From contig NZ_VYVA01000001.1 in the NCBI RefSeq assembly GCF_009193215.1, forward strand, positions 868,001-932,000: a DNA stretch of 64,000 nt. Reading direction: 5' to 3'. Origin of the DNA: Flavicella marina (lineage in GTDB: Bacteria; Bacteroidota; Bacteroidia; Flavobacteriales; Flavobacteriaceae). The notes under the pieces are model-generated. The model saw only the letters and a list, made by a program, of their open reading frames with translations. It did not search any database and was not told where the DNA came from. Positions within the stretch are counted from its first letter, which is position 1. The number at the start of each line of letters is the position of its first letter. This document shows positions 16,744 through 25,747 of this stretch, in pieces. Both the position numbers and the translations under genes were made by a program.

Positions 16744-18000
16744 TTATTCAGATTCTATATATAGAAGAGATTTCACATAATTTCCATCGATATCTGATCC
16801 TTTTTCAGCTGTTGCCGTTTCTGGATCTACAATATAAATACTCGCATAAGAACTGCTACTCATACCAATATGTAATTTACCATCTTCAATAAAACTAGCA
16901 CTATTCCATCCACCACCACTTTTAGGTACTGAAGAAACTATTTCAAACGTTTGATTGTACAAATCAACTACACCGATTTCAATCAATGGAAATTCAGAAT
17001 TAGGAGAATAAGTAGCCCATAAATAAGCAGAATTCGTTTCGTCTTCCTTAAGAACTTTTACAACCGCTTTACCATTTCCAACATAGAATAAATCATTGAT
17101 TTTATAACCACCACTTAAAGTTTCAAAATCGATATGGTAACTAGAATCAAATTCTGTTTCACCAGATTTTATTCTCAATATTCCTGAATTGTTTGCTGGA
17201 ACAGGAGCAAACCCGCAAGCCAAAGAAGAAGAAGAGAACATATAAATATCACCTTTTTCATCTTCCTCTAAGACATTAAAAGAATAATACCTTCCTAAAT
17301 TTGCAGTTCTATCATCTGTAATAATTTTATCCACCGTCAATTCTGGATAATTCAATACAGCAATTCTTGCTTGATTAGCATCAGGAGTTGAAAAGCTTCC
17401 ATCATCTTTCACCATGTAATATGCCACAAATAACTTGTCTCCTTTCAATTTCATGTCTACTGGAAAAGAGATTGTACCTGCAATCGCATCATTACCAAAA
17501 TCTACCTCAACAGTTTTGTTAAGTGTCATGTCAATTGTATTGATTTCGTAGATTTTTTTCGGTGCTGTTCCAGATCTAGGAGCCCCCATAAACAACATTG
17601 TATCATCATCGACAACTGCGCTTGCATATACACCTAAATCTACAAATACTTTCTCGACCTCTACTAGTTCACCTGCTACAACCTCATAACTCGTAAATTG
17701 AGGTCCAGATGTATATCCGGCAGAAATAATTCTATTTCCGTTATTATAATATGCCATCCAAGTAGGTTGTTGGATTCCATTGTCTATTGGTGAGATTTCA
17801 CCTGAAGTAAAATTATCTGCATTTGCAATCACTTCAACTGCAGGATCACTACCTGATTCAATTGCAGCGAAATAATACGCTGTTTTATCTGGATCTGGAG
17901 AACCTCCCTCTATTCCATTTTCATTATCACAACTAAAAGCGATAAACATTGTTGCAACAAAAGCTACAACTTTCAATTTTCTTAAATTCATTTTATTCAT
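16744..18000 (-). CDS. DUF4374 lipoprotein, TonB-receptor partner
   Basis: The 418-residue lipoprotein has a signal ending in AFSC (Cys24) and then a glycine- and acid-rich linker. The body has repeated beta-propeller-like strands, for example GNRIISAGYTSGP, DTMLFMGAPRSG and GKLHIGMSSSSYASIYIVD. DUF4374 proteins of Bacteroidota are usually encoded immediately after a TonB-dependent receptor and are presumed surface lipoproteins in siderophore or iron uptake. Here the gene starts 4 bases after the receptor gene stop, which implies one operon. The ligand cannot be predicted. A general beta-propeller role in substrate capture is the alternative. Confidence 0.88.
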   Translation of the reverse strand: MNKMNLRKLKVVAFVATMFIAFSCDNENGIEGGSPDPDKTAYYFAAIESGSDPAVEVIANADNFTSGEISPIDNGIQQPTWMAYYNNGNRIISAGYTSGPQFTSYEVVAGELVEVEKVFVDLGVYASAVVDDDTMLFMGAPRSGTAPKKIYEINTIDMTLNKTVEVDFGNDAIAGTISFPVDMKLKGDKLFVAYYMVKDDGSFSTPDANQARIAVLNYPELTVDKIITDDRTANLGRYYSFNVLEEDEKGDIYMFSSSSLACGFAPVPANNSGILRIKSGETEFDSSYHIDFETLSGGYKINDLFYVGNGKAVVKVLKEDETNSAYLWATYSPNSEFPLIEIGVVDLYNQTFEIVSSVPKSGGGWNSASFIEDGKLHIGMSSSSYASIYIVDPETATAEKGSDIDGNYVKSLLYIESE

Positions 18001-18004
18001 AATT

Positions 18005-20356
18005 TTAATTAATAAAGTATCTTAGTTTTACATGAAACATTCTTCCTGGTTTCTGCTGTAAATAATTATCGTAAACTGTTGCATCCCACAAATTCGAAAC
18101 ACGAAAAGAAAAATTGTATTTTTCTTTTTCCAAACTGTAAACAAACTCCAAATCAGAGGTCCATTGCTCTGGTACTATAGGTTTGTTTCTGCTTCCCTGA
18201 TTTTCCCATGAATAGTGAAACTCATGTACATAGCCTTCTGTAAAAGAAACTGCATAGCTATCGTTTCTACCGAACAATTGATTTCCTTTATAAGAAACAA
18301 CGGCATTCCCAAAAAGATAAGGTTCATTTGGCACCCTTTGATTGTATGTCGATCTTTCTTTCCCTCCAACTATTCCATCTTGCCAGCGCTCAGTGTCTCT
18401 CTTATCCAAATAAGTTCCGTTTAAAACCAAATAGACTTTTCTATTAAAATTTGTACTTGCAGAGAAATCTACTCCTTTAGAAAGCACGCTTTTTGTGTTT
18501 TTATAGGTTACTTTAATTCCTTTTATAACAGGTAGGATATAGTCATCAATATCTCTGACAAAAAAATCGAGTCCCAAAGTAAACTGCCTTTTGTCGTACC
18601 TAAAACCAAGATTATAGTTGTGGGTTTGTTCGGGCAGCAACTCTGGATTTGCAACTATTTCTAAGCCGTTTCCATACAACTCAAACACTTCTGGAAAACG
18701 GATTGCATTTTCATACGAAGCTTTGATTTGTAAAAAGTTAAATTTATACGTCGATGCAGCCCCAATTCCAAAATATGATTTGTCAACTTCAATAGGCGAA
18801 GTTTGATCTGGAAGTCCTGAATACCCTGTTGTTACAGAGCTGTTTTTGTAGTGATAATACTTACCGAAAACCACATTTTTAAAACTAGCGTTGAAAAGGC
18901 TGTTAGAATAACTTGCACCGAATACACCTTTAGCAACTTGAGATGGGTCTTTGAATTGTGTTGCATTTTGCTCTTTAAAATCGTCTGTTCCTCTTAAGTC
19001 TAAATAATTAAAACTATAGTTCACAGCAAGGTTATGGTAATTATTCAAAGCATAATCCATATTTAAATTCGCGAGATAATTATTTTTCTTGAGTCGCAAT
19101 AGCGTTTTTCTTTGCTCGATCTCGCCTACGGTAATATCATGTTGTAAGGTTTTATTTTGAAACCAATCATACCTATAACTGCTAGTATCTCTTGAAACCT
19201 CTTCAGACAACACCGCAACTACATAAGAGTTAAAGTTTATTTTCTTGTTGAATAATCCATTTTTCTTGAAAGATAAATTCGTAATTACTTTTTGTTCTGA
19301 TGTCGCAACTTCACCATATGGATTTTTGGCTATCCCGATCGCATTTGATGCTTGTTGAATTTCTTTAAAATTGTCAGAATACATAACTCCAACCATTAAT
19401 TCATCTGCAATTTTGTTCTTTGTCACCCCACCCTCAAGCCAAAACATTTTTGACTCATATCCATCATGAAATCGCTCGACCAAAGTTGCATGCTCATCTT
19501 CTTTTCCTGTATCTGGGTTTACCAATTTTACTGGAACTTTATAGTTATTATCAGAATAATTGTAAAACGTTTTTGCTCTAACCGTAAATCCAGAAGCATC
19601 ATTTCTGTATTGCCCATTTAAAGCGAATCGATGCGTGTTATAAGTAGCTACAGAATACGAAACATCTAAAAACGAATCTACACGTGAATCTGTAATAATG
19701 TTTATCGCTCCACCAAGAGCATCTGAAGACAAATGAATTGGCACTACACCTTTATACACTTCAATCATCTCTACAATATTCGCGGGAAAATTATTAAGAG
19801 ATAAAGAGCTTCCAAAATAATCCATCGGTATTCCATTGATAAAGATTCTCACCTGATTTCCTGACAAACCATTTAAAGAATACGTAAAATTTGAACCCAA
19901 ACCACCAGACTCACGAATGTTAATTCCAGATATTTTACCAAGAATTTGATTTACATCTGCAGACATATTTTTGAGGTCTTTGGTTTCAACCCCAACTACT
20001 GAATATGCCTGTTCTCGAAGTACTTCAGATTTTGTTTTTCCAAAGACCAACACTTCTTGTAATTGCGTGTTGTCTTCCTTTAATACGACTTCATAATTTG
20101 TTTTGTCTGTAGAAAGTCTTAAAACACTTTCATGATACCCTAAATAACTGATCGTTACATAATTCATAGAAGATGTTACCTCTAGCTCGAATACACCATC
20201 TATATCTGTAGTAGTACCTAATTTAAACTCTTTAGAATACACATTTACACCAACCAATAATTCACCCAATTCATCACGAACAACACCTGTAATTGTTTGA
20301 GAAAAACAAAACTTACTCGCACACAAAACAAACATTAACATTAAAATTCTCCCCAT
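18005..20356 (-). CDS. TonB-dependent outer-membrane receptor (probable iron/siderophore type)
   Basis: The 783-residue product has a signal peptide (ending KFCFS), a carboxypeptidase-regulatory-like domain at about 20-100 (ITGVVRDELGELLVGVNVYSK), a plug domain at about 110-225 (IRESGGLGSNFTYSLNGLSGNQVRIFINGIP) and a 22-strand type barrel ending in FHVKLRYFIN. It imports a ligand across the outer membrane using TonB energy. The frame extends six bases further to a TTG. I choose the ATG at 20356 because it leads into a normal signal peptide. The length suits FecA/FepA-like receptors and is shorter than SusC. The adjacent DUF4374, PepSY and AraC genes point to iron. The divergent AraC gene and a predicted promoter lie directly upstream. 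Confidence 0.93.
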   Translation of the reverse strand: MGRILMLMFVLCASKFCFSQTITGVVRDELGELLVGVNVYSKEFKLGTTTDIDGVFELEVTSSMNYVTISYLGYHESVLRLSTDKTNYEVVLKEDNTQLQEVLVFGKTKSEVLREQAYSVVGVETKDLKNMSADVNQILGKISGINIRESGGLGSNFTYSLNGLSGNQVRIFINGIPMDYFGSSLSLNNFPANIVEMIEVYKGVVPIHLSSDALGGAINIITDSRVDSFLDVSYSVATYNTHRFALNGQYRNDASGFTVRAKTFYNYSDNNYKVPVKLVNPDTGKEDEHATLVERFHDGYESKMFWLEGGVTKNKIADELMVGVMYSDNFKEIQQASNAIGIAKNPYGEVATSEQKVITNLSFKKNGLFNKKINFNSYVVAVLSEEVSRDTSSYRYDWFQNKTLQHDITVGEIEQRKTLLRLKKNNYLANLNMDYALNNYHNLAVNYSFNYLDLRGTDDFKEQNATQFKDPSQVAKGVFGASYSNSLFNASFKNVVFGKYYHYKNSSVTTGYSGLPDQTSPIEVDKSYFGIGAASTYKFNFLQIKASYENAIRFPEVFELYGNGLEIVANPELLPEQTHNYNLGFRYDKRQFTLGLDFFVRDIDDYILPVIKGIKVTYKNTKSVLSKGVDFSASTNFNRKVYLVLNGTYLDKRDTERWQDGIVGGKERSTYNQRVPNEPYLFGNAVVSYKGNQLFGRNDSYAVSFTEGYVHEFHYSWENQGSRNKPIVPEQWTSDLEFVYSLEKEKYNFSFRVSNLWDATVYDNYLQQKPGRMFHVKLRYFIN

Positions 20357-20380
20357 CTCCAATCAATTGAATTATTATCC

Positions 20381-20406
20381 TTATTTTTACCAAGTCTAAA
20401 TAAAAA
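20381..20406 (-). promoter_or_regulatory. Candidate iron-regulator (Fur-like) site at the TonB-receptor promoter
   Basis: Read on the minus strand, TTTTTATTTAGA (20406-20395) is followed by CTTGG and then TAAAAATAA. The 12-bp half-site is identical to the left arm of the palindrome in the sufS intergenic region (49621-49632). The site lies just downstream of the predicted -7 box, over the likely transcription start, a repressor-type position. TATTTAGA resembles half-sites I recall for Bacteroidota Fur-like boxes. Confidence 0.5.
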
Positions 20407-20435
20407 CAAAACTACTTGTTTTGTAAACAAACAAA
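20407..20435 (-). promoter_or_regulatory. Predicted promoter of the TonB-receptor/DUF4374 operon
   Basis: On the minus strand TTTG (20435-20432) and TAGTTTTG (20414-20407) match the Bacteroidota -33 and -7 elements with a 17-base spacer, within the accepted range. The inverted repeat TTGTTT-TGT-AAACAA (20416-20430) fills the spacer and is a candidate binding site for the divergently encoded AraC regulator. Confidence 0.55.
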
Positions 20436-20465
20436 TAACGCTTTTTGTAAAAAAAATGACGCAAA

Positions 20466-21422
20466 ATGAAAGATGTAAACTATATAGATTTTACAGATAA
20501 TAACACTGCATATTTTACCAATAATAATGAGCCCACAACTGTAAAAAAGGAGCAATACTTGCGTACTTCGACCTATGAGTTTAAAAAATTTATTGGTGAT
20601 GGTAATTTCAAAAAAATTGAAACAAAAGATTTTTCTATTGAAATAATCGACATTAAACTCGCTAAAAACTTGCAAATCAAAACAAAATCAAACACCGACT
20701 TTTTAGAGTTTTCTCATTTGTTAAGTGGTGAACAAAAAATACAAACCAACACAAAACATGGGACCATAATATATAGAGAAAATCAATCTTTTTTAGCATA
20801 TTTTAAAGACTTTTCAGCTACCTATCAATTTGATAACAATAAAAGGTTTAAAGAAATCAGAATCCGTATTTCACCAAAAATGAGAGATTTTTTAGGAATT
20901 GAAATAAACGACTACAATATTCACGATGTTGAAGATACCTTTATAAAAAAGACAAAAGAGCAAACCCAACGACTGCTAATTGATTTAATTGAAAATAATA
21001 GAGGAAGCTTGAGCAAGACTATTTTTATGAAAGGGAGAATTGCCGAAATACTCGCTAACTATCTTTCATCTGACAATTCTAAAACGCCTTTTTGCGAAAT
21101 TTTAAACACCGTTAACGGCTCTAAAGAATTTATCCGAAACAACCTTCACAAACAACTTACTTCAAAAACAATTGCCAAAGAAATGCGCATAAATGAATCT
21201 GAGCTCAAACATATATTTAAAACCACAACAGGATTTTCTATTCAAAAATATAGTTTACAGCAAAAAATGGACAAAGCAAAACAACTCTTAAAACTGACAG
21301 AATATCCGATATACCTAATAGCTGAAGAAATCGGTTATAAAAATGCAACTCATTTTACGAATGCATTTAAAAAGCATTTTAAGATGTTGCCGAAAGAATA
21401 TCGATCTTCTGTTACAGTTTAA
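20466..21422 (+). CDS. AraC-family transcriptional regulator
   Basis: The 318-residue product has an N-terminal ligand-sensing region of about 200 residues and a C-terminal double helix-turn-helix at about 220-316. The second HTH carries YLIAEEIGYKNATHFTNAFKKHFKMLPKEYR, the typical AraC/XylS signature. The N-terminal part contains a jelly-roll-like LLSGEQKIQTN stretch seen in siderophore-responsive regulators of this type such as PchR. Divergent placement 103 bp from the TonB receptor suggests that it activates that operon when the siderophore is present. It probably also acts on its own promoter. Ligand and target are inferred from position. Confidence 0.9.
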   Translation: MKDVNYIDFTDNNTAYFTNNNEPTTVKKEQYLRTSTYEFKKFIGDGNFKKIETKDFSIEIIDIKLAKNLQIKTKSNTDFLEFSHLLSGEQKIQTNTKHGTIIYRENQSFLAYFKDFSATYQFDNNKRFKEIRIRISPKMRDFLGIEINDYNIHDVEDTFIKKTKEQTQRLLIDLIENNRGSLSKTIFMKGRIAEILANYLSSDNSKTPFCEILNTVNGSKEFIRNNLHKQLTSKTIAKEMRINESELKHIFKTTTGFSIQKYSLQQKMDKAKQLLKLTEYPIYLIAEEIGYKNATHFTNAFKKHFKMLPKEYRSSVTV

Positions 21423-21434
21423 TGCAACAAAATA

Positions 21435-23132
21435 CTACTCGGCTTTAATATCCTTCAACATCAATTGCAACGAAGTAGTCCCTTGCCAATGATTTTCACC
21501 AACAGTAAAAGCCGCTTGAAACGATTTCCCAGATTGTACCATCTGATATTTATCTCCCAAACCAAAACCGATTGCATTATACGTTCTATCATCTGCTCCG
21601 GATAAAATGTTTAATTTTAGATGCGACAAATCACCCCCAACAGGTTTTCCATAACCATTGTCTCGCAAGCCTCTTGCCATAAAAACCGGATGCATATTCT
21701 GAGGTCCAAAAGGAGCCATTTGGCTAATAATTCTATAAAATTGTGGTGTGATGTCAGACAAAAAAACTTCATTGTCTATTTGAACCTCAGGCGTTCGTAA
21801 TTCATCTGGCATACTCTTTCGAACTACTTCTTCAAACTTTGTTTTGAACTTTTCGTAATTCTCGGGTAATAGTGTCAATCCCGCAGCGTATTTATGACCT
21901 CCAAATTGTTCGATAAACGCACTACATGCTTCGAGTGCATCGTATACATCAAAACCTTTTACTGATCTCGCAGAAGCTGCAAGTTTTTCACCAGATTTTG
22001 TAAATACCAATGTCGGTCGGTAGTAAGTTTCTGTCAACCTTGAAGCAACAATACCAATTACTCCCTTATGCCAATCTTCTTGGTATACAACTGAGGTATA
22101 ATGATCTTCTTCTCGGTTATTTTTTATTTGCGCAAGAGCTTCTTCCGTAATTTTTTTGTCGAGCTCTTTTCTATCGGCATTGTTGGTTTCAATAGCTGCT
22201 GCAAACACTTTTGCCTGTTCTAAATCTGTTTCTGACAACAATTCAACAGCATACAAACCATGTTTCATTCTACCTGCAGCATTGATACGAGGTGCGATGA
22301 CAAAAACCACATCAGTAATGGTTAATTCTTTTTTATCAAGCTGCTCAATAAATGCCTTAAAACCTGGTCTTGGTGCATTATTTATTACTTGCAAACCATG
22401 AAATGCCAAAATTCTATTTTCACCAGTCATGGGCACAATATCCGCCGCAATTGCAGTGGCTACCAAATCTAAATAGGGTAGTAATTCTTCGAATGGCTGT
22501 CCTTTTTCTTGGGCTAAAGCTTGAATCAATTTGAAACCAACTCCACAACCACACAACTCATCGTACGGGTAAGTACACTCTTTTCGCTTAGGATCGAGCA
22601 CAGCTACTGCATCAGGAATTTGATCTCCTGGCCTATGGTGATCACAAATGATAAAATCAATTCCTTTTTCTTTGGCATATGCTACTTTATCGATGGCTTT
22701 AATTCCACAATCTAAAGCGATAATCAAAGTAATATCATTGTCTGAAGCAAAATCTATTCCAGCATACGAAACACCATAACCTTCTTTGTACCTATCAGGA
22801 ATATACGTTGTCACAGCTTCATAATCAGAAAGCAAATACGAAGACATTAAAGCAACAGAAGTCGTACCATCAACATCGTAATCGCCATATACCATTATAT
22901 TTTCACCCGAAGAAAATGCATCAAACACCCTCTCTACTGCCTTATCCATATCTTTCATCAAATAAGGATCGTGCAAATTTTCTAATTTCGGTCTAAAAAA
23001 ATATTTGGCTTCATCGAAGGTCTCAATACCTCGCTGGACCAATAAGGTAGCAATAGGTTTTGCTACACCAAGTGCTTTTGCAAGTGCTGCTACTTTCTTT
23101 GAATCGGGAACGTCTTTTAATTTCCAGCGCAT
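21435..23132 (-). CDS. recJ: Single-stranded-DNA-specific exonuclease RecJ
   Basis: This enzyme degrades single-stranded DNA 5' to 3' in recombination and mismatch or base-excision repair. The 565-residue protein has the DHH phosphoesterase motifs: DYDVDGT with Asp84, Asp86 and Asp88, the DCG motif near 141, and DHH at 164-166. The DHHA1 domain carries GGHKYAAGL. The C-terminal OB-type RecJ domain reads PFGPQNMHPVF and then a short beta-rich tail. Length is as in E. coli RecJ. It is convergent with the AraC gene, 12 bases away. Confidence 0.96.
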   Translation of the reverse strand: MRWKLKDVPDSKKVAALAKALGVAKPIATLLVQRGIETFDEAKYFFRPKLENLHDPYLMKDMDKAVERVFDAFSSGENIMVYGDYDVDGTTSVALMSSYLLSDYEAVTTYIPDRYKEGYGVSYAGIDFASDNDITLIIALDCGIKAIDKVAYAKEKGIDFIICDHHRPGDQIPDAVAVLDPKRKECTYPYDELCGCGVGFKLIQALAQEKGQPFEELLPYLDLVATAIAADIVPMTGENRILAFHGLQVINNAPRPGFKAFIEQLDKKELTITDVVFVIAPRINAAGRMKHGLYAVELLSETDLEQAKVFAAAIETNNADRKELDKKITEEALAQIKNNREEDHYTSVVYQEDWHKGVIGIVASRLTETYYRPTLVFTKSGEKLAASARSVKGFDVYDALEACSAFIEQFGGHKYAAGLTLLPENYEKFKTKFEEVVRKSMPDELRTPEVQIDNEVFLSDITPQFYRIISQMAPFGPQNMHPVFMARGLRDNGYGKPVGGDLSHLKLNILSGADDRTYNAIGFGLGDKYQMVQSGKSFQAAFTVGENHWQGTTSLQLMLKDIKAE

Positions 23133-23183
23133 ATAGGTACTCTTTTTCTTAGCTCTATCAAATTACTAAATGATTGAGATATA

Positions 23184-23213
23184 AAAAAACCAATCCTTTA
23201 AAGAATTGGTTTC
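23184..23213 (-). terminator. Intrinsic terminator of the OsmC/MOSC transcription unit
   Basis: AAACCAAT (23188-23195) pairs with ATTGGTTT (23206-23213). On the minus strand a run of seven T follows (23190-23184). It stands downstream of the OsmC stop and just upstream of recJ. Confidence 0.7.
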
Positions 23214-23241
23214 AAACTCAAAAACAAGTTCAGTTTTGAGA

Positions 23242-23661
23242 TTATTGTTCGATGTATTCTGTAGCAACAGTAACTTCGGCAAATTGACGAAACATCTCCA
23301 TGACACCACAGTATTTTTCTACTGATAATTTTACTGCTTTTTCAATTTTTGCAGTGGCAAAATCACTTCCATAAAATTTAAAAGTGACATGAACTTTTTT
23401 GTAAAATTTTGGATCAACATCCGTTAACTCACCGGCAACATCAATGGCAAAATGAGCTACTTCTGCTCTCATTTTTTTCAATAATGAAGAAATATCCATT
23501 CCAGCGCATCCTGCCAAAGCAGACAACATCATCGCCTTCGGACGAACTCCTTTTCCTTCTCCACCGAATTCTTCAGCACCATCAATTAAAACTTTTCCAC
23601 CCGGTCCTTCAGACTCAAAGTGCATTTTTCCCTTCCAATTTAATTCAACATTATGTGTCAT
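23242..23661 (-). CDS. OsmC-family peroxiredoxin-like protein
   Basis: The 139-residue cytoplasmic protein belongs to the OsmC/Ohr superfamily, which reduces organic peroxides with two cysteines. Cys52 (SALAGCAGMDI) and Cys118 (VEKYCGVMEMF) are present, in the usual contexts. The N-terminal ELNWKGKMHFES and VRPKAMMLSALAGC stretches fit the YhfA/OsmC branch rather than Ohr. It shares its strand with the upstream MOSC gene (18-base gap). Whether it acts on peroxides in vivo is not shown by sequence. An osmotically induced role is only implied by the family name. Confidence 0.9.
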   Translation of the reverse strand: MTHNVELNWKGKMHFESEGPGGKVLIDGAEEFGGEGKGVRPKAMMLSALAGCAGMDISSLLKKMRAEVAHFAIDVAGELTDVDPKFYKKVHVTFKFYGSDFATAKIEKAVKLSVEKYCGVMEMFRQFAEVTVATEYIEQ

Positions 23662-23679
23662 CTCTCTAAATTTATTTTT

Positions 23680-24219
23680 TTATTTCAATGCTTCGTAGGC
23701 CTCAGCAATGGTTTTATTTTCTCTCTTTTCTTCAATGATTTCAACTAAATCACCTGCTGTTACTTTTCCGTTTTGAAGTACCTTAAAATACATTCCCGAT
23801 TTATTTGTCTTCCAAAACTTTTTGATCATTGTTGCATCGTTAAAACGCATCCCCAACTTAACGCAAGGTTCTCTTGGTTTGGTTACTTCAATAATCGCAT
23901 CCCCAACTTTATAAGAACTTCCGATATGGATTTTGCTTTCGTCTAAACCTTCTATGGATAGGTTTTCACCAAACATGCCATAATTCCATTCTAAATCTGG
24001 AAACATTTTTTGCCAATACTCATAATGATCCGTATTGTAGGCATAGACTGCATTTTCGATTCCTCCATGATATCTTCGATCAATAACGGCATCTTTTTCT
24101 ACATCTTCATCTCCCAAAAAAATAGCCGCAACAGGAAACTTAAAAATTCCTGTTTCTAAAACAGAACCTTTCCAGTTTACCACTCTTTTTTCTCCGATAT
24201 TGGTTGCAACAATTTTCAT
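23680..24219 (-). CDS. MOSC domain protein (YiiM-like)
   Basis: MOSC domains bind or transfer molybdenum-cofactor-linked sulfur. YiiM-type members reduce N-hydroxylated bases and other toxic hydroxylamines. The 179-residue product has RRYHGGIENAVYAYNTDHYEYW near 47-68, then GMFGENLSI and TKPREPCVKLG, whose cysteine is the invariant residue of the domain. The acceptor and electron donor are unknown. It lies 28 bases downstream of the GH3 gene and 18 bases upstream of the OsmC gene on the same strand, so a cell-protection operon is possible. Confidence 0.9.
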   Translation of the reverse strand: MKIVATNIGEKRVVNWKGSVLETGIFKFPVAAIFLGDEDVEKDAVIDRRYHGGIENAVYAYNTDHYEYWQKMFPDLEWNYGMFGENLSIEGLDESKIHIGSSYKVGDAIIEVTKPREPCVKLGMRFNDATMIKKFWKTNKSGMYFKVLQNGKVTAGDLVEIIEEKRENKTIAEAYEALK

Positions 24220-24247
24220 TTCCTTTCAATTGAATGTTTGTAGCTAG

Positions 24248-25747
24248 TTATGCTGTCACTAAAAAATTTTCTAACACATCAGCAATTTTTCGGTTGTCTG
24301 ATAATTGTGGAATTTTATTTTGACCACCAAACTTACCAATAGACTTCATATACTCATGAAAGCCTCCTTTTTTAACTTTGCTAATCACCAATGGTTTTAA
24401 CACTTTTCCTTCAATCAAATCAAAATAATAGATATTTTGTTTTTGCATCGAATCGTCAATTTTTTTTGCAAAAGACTCCAAATCCTCTGGTTCATTTTCA
24501 AACTCAATAAACCATTGGTGGTAGGGTAACCCCTCAACTGGTGCCACTTGTGGTGCTACGGTAAACTCACTGATATTTACATCAGTATTTTCCATAGCGT
24601 CTTTCAATGCTTTTTCGACTTCTTTTCCAATCACGTGTTCTCCAAAGGCAGAAATAAAATGTTTGATTCGACCAGTAACTTTAATTCTATAAGGTTCTAA
24701 TGTTGTAAACTCTATCGTATCACCAATATTATACCCCCACAAACCAGCAGTGGTATTCAAAATAATTACATAGTTCACACCCAATTTTACATCTTTGATT
24801 GATAATCGAGTAGGGTTTTCATTAAAAAACTCATCAGCAGGAATGAATTCATAAAACATACCACTGTTCAATTGCAACAACATACCGTCATGCTGCTGAC
24901 TGTCTTGATATGCAATAAAACCTTCTGACGCAGGATACAACTCTATATAGTCTATTTTCTTACCAATCAGACTTTCAAATTTATTTTTGTACGGTTCAAA
25001 ATTAACTCCACCATACACGAAAAAGTTAAATTTTGGAAACAACTCTGATACTGTTTTGCCTGTTTTTTCTTGTAATTTTTCGAAATACATTTGCACCCAA
25101 GAAGGGATTCCGCTAATCACTGTCATGTCTTCATTCTCCGTTTCTTCTACAATTGCGTCAACTTTGGTGTCCCAATCTTCAATGCAATTCGTCTCCCAAC
25201 TTGGCAATCTATTTTTCTGAAGGTATTTAGGAACATAATGTGCAACAATACCACTCAACCGACCTAAACTAACTCCGTTTTTATCTTCCAAAATAGGGCT
25301 TCCTTGTAAAAAGATCATTTTACCATCTACAAAAGAGGCGTCATTTTTTTCTGCGATATAATGTAGCAAAGCATTTCTAGCCGCTGAAATATGCGTAGGC
25401 ATCGATTCTTTCGTCAATGGGATGTATTTAGCACCAGAAGTAGTACCAGAAGTTTTTGCAAAGTACAAAGGTTTCCCCTTCCACAAGACATCTTTTTCAC
25501 CAGCAACAACGCGATCTACATAGCTACGTAACCCTTCGTAATCTACAACCGGAACATTGGCCTTGAAATCTTCATAGGTTTTTATATTTTCAAAATTATG
25601 GTCTTTTCCAAAAGCGGTGTGCTTCGCTTCAGAAATCAAGTTTTGAAAAACTTTATCTTGCGTTTCAACAGGCTTTTTAGCCCATTTATATACTCGTTTT
25701 TGAACAAATTTTGCAAACGGAATTGCAAATGCTGCTTTTATACTCAT
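24248..25747 (-). CDS. GH3 auxin-responsive-promoter family protein (acyl-adenylating)
   Basis: The 499-residue protein is a bacterial member of the GH3 branch of acyl-adenylate-forming enzymes. Plant members join amino acids to auxin or jasmonate. The ATP loop TSGTTSGAKYIPLT begins near residue 99. A YPASEGFIAYQ stretch and the LWGYNIGDTIEF segment match the two later adenylation motifs, and RIKHFISAFGEHV matches the C-terminal hinge. The bacterial substrate is unknown. Its ATG abuts the stop of the M23 gene without a gap, so the two are likely translated from one message. Confidence 0.9.
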   Translation of the reverse strand: MSIKAAFAIPFAKFVQKRVYKWAKKPVETQDKVFQNLISEAKHTAFGKDHNFENIKTYEDFKANVPVVDYEGLRSYVDRVVAGEKDVLWKGKPLYFAKTSGTTSGAKYIPLTKESMPTHISAARNALLHYIAEKNDASFVDGKMIFLQGSPILEDKNGVSLGRLSGIVAHYVPKYLQKNRLPSWETNCIEDWDTKVDAIVEETENEDMTVISGIPSWVQMYFEKLQEKTGKTVSELFPKFNFFVYGGVNFEPYKNKFESLIGKKIDYIELYPASEGFIAYQDSQQHDGMLLQLNSGMFYEFIPADEFFNENPTRLSIKDVKLGVNYVIILNTTAGLWGYNIGDTIEFTTLEPYRIKVTGRIKHFISAFGEHVIGKEVEKALKDAMENTDVNISEFTVAPQVAPVEGLPYHQWFIEFENEPEDLESFAKKIDDSMQKQNIYYFDLIEGKVLKPLVISKVKKGGFHEYMKSIGKFGGQNKIPQLSDNRKIADVLENFLVTA

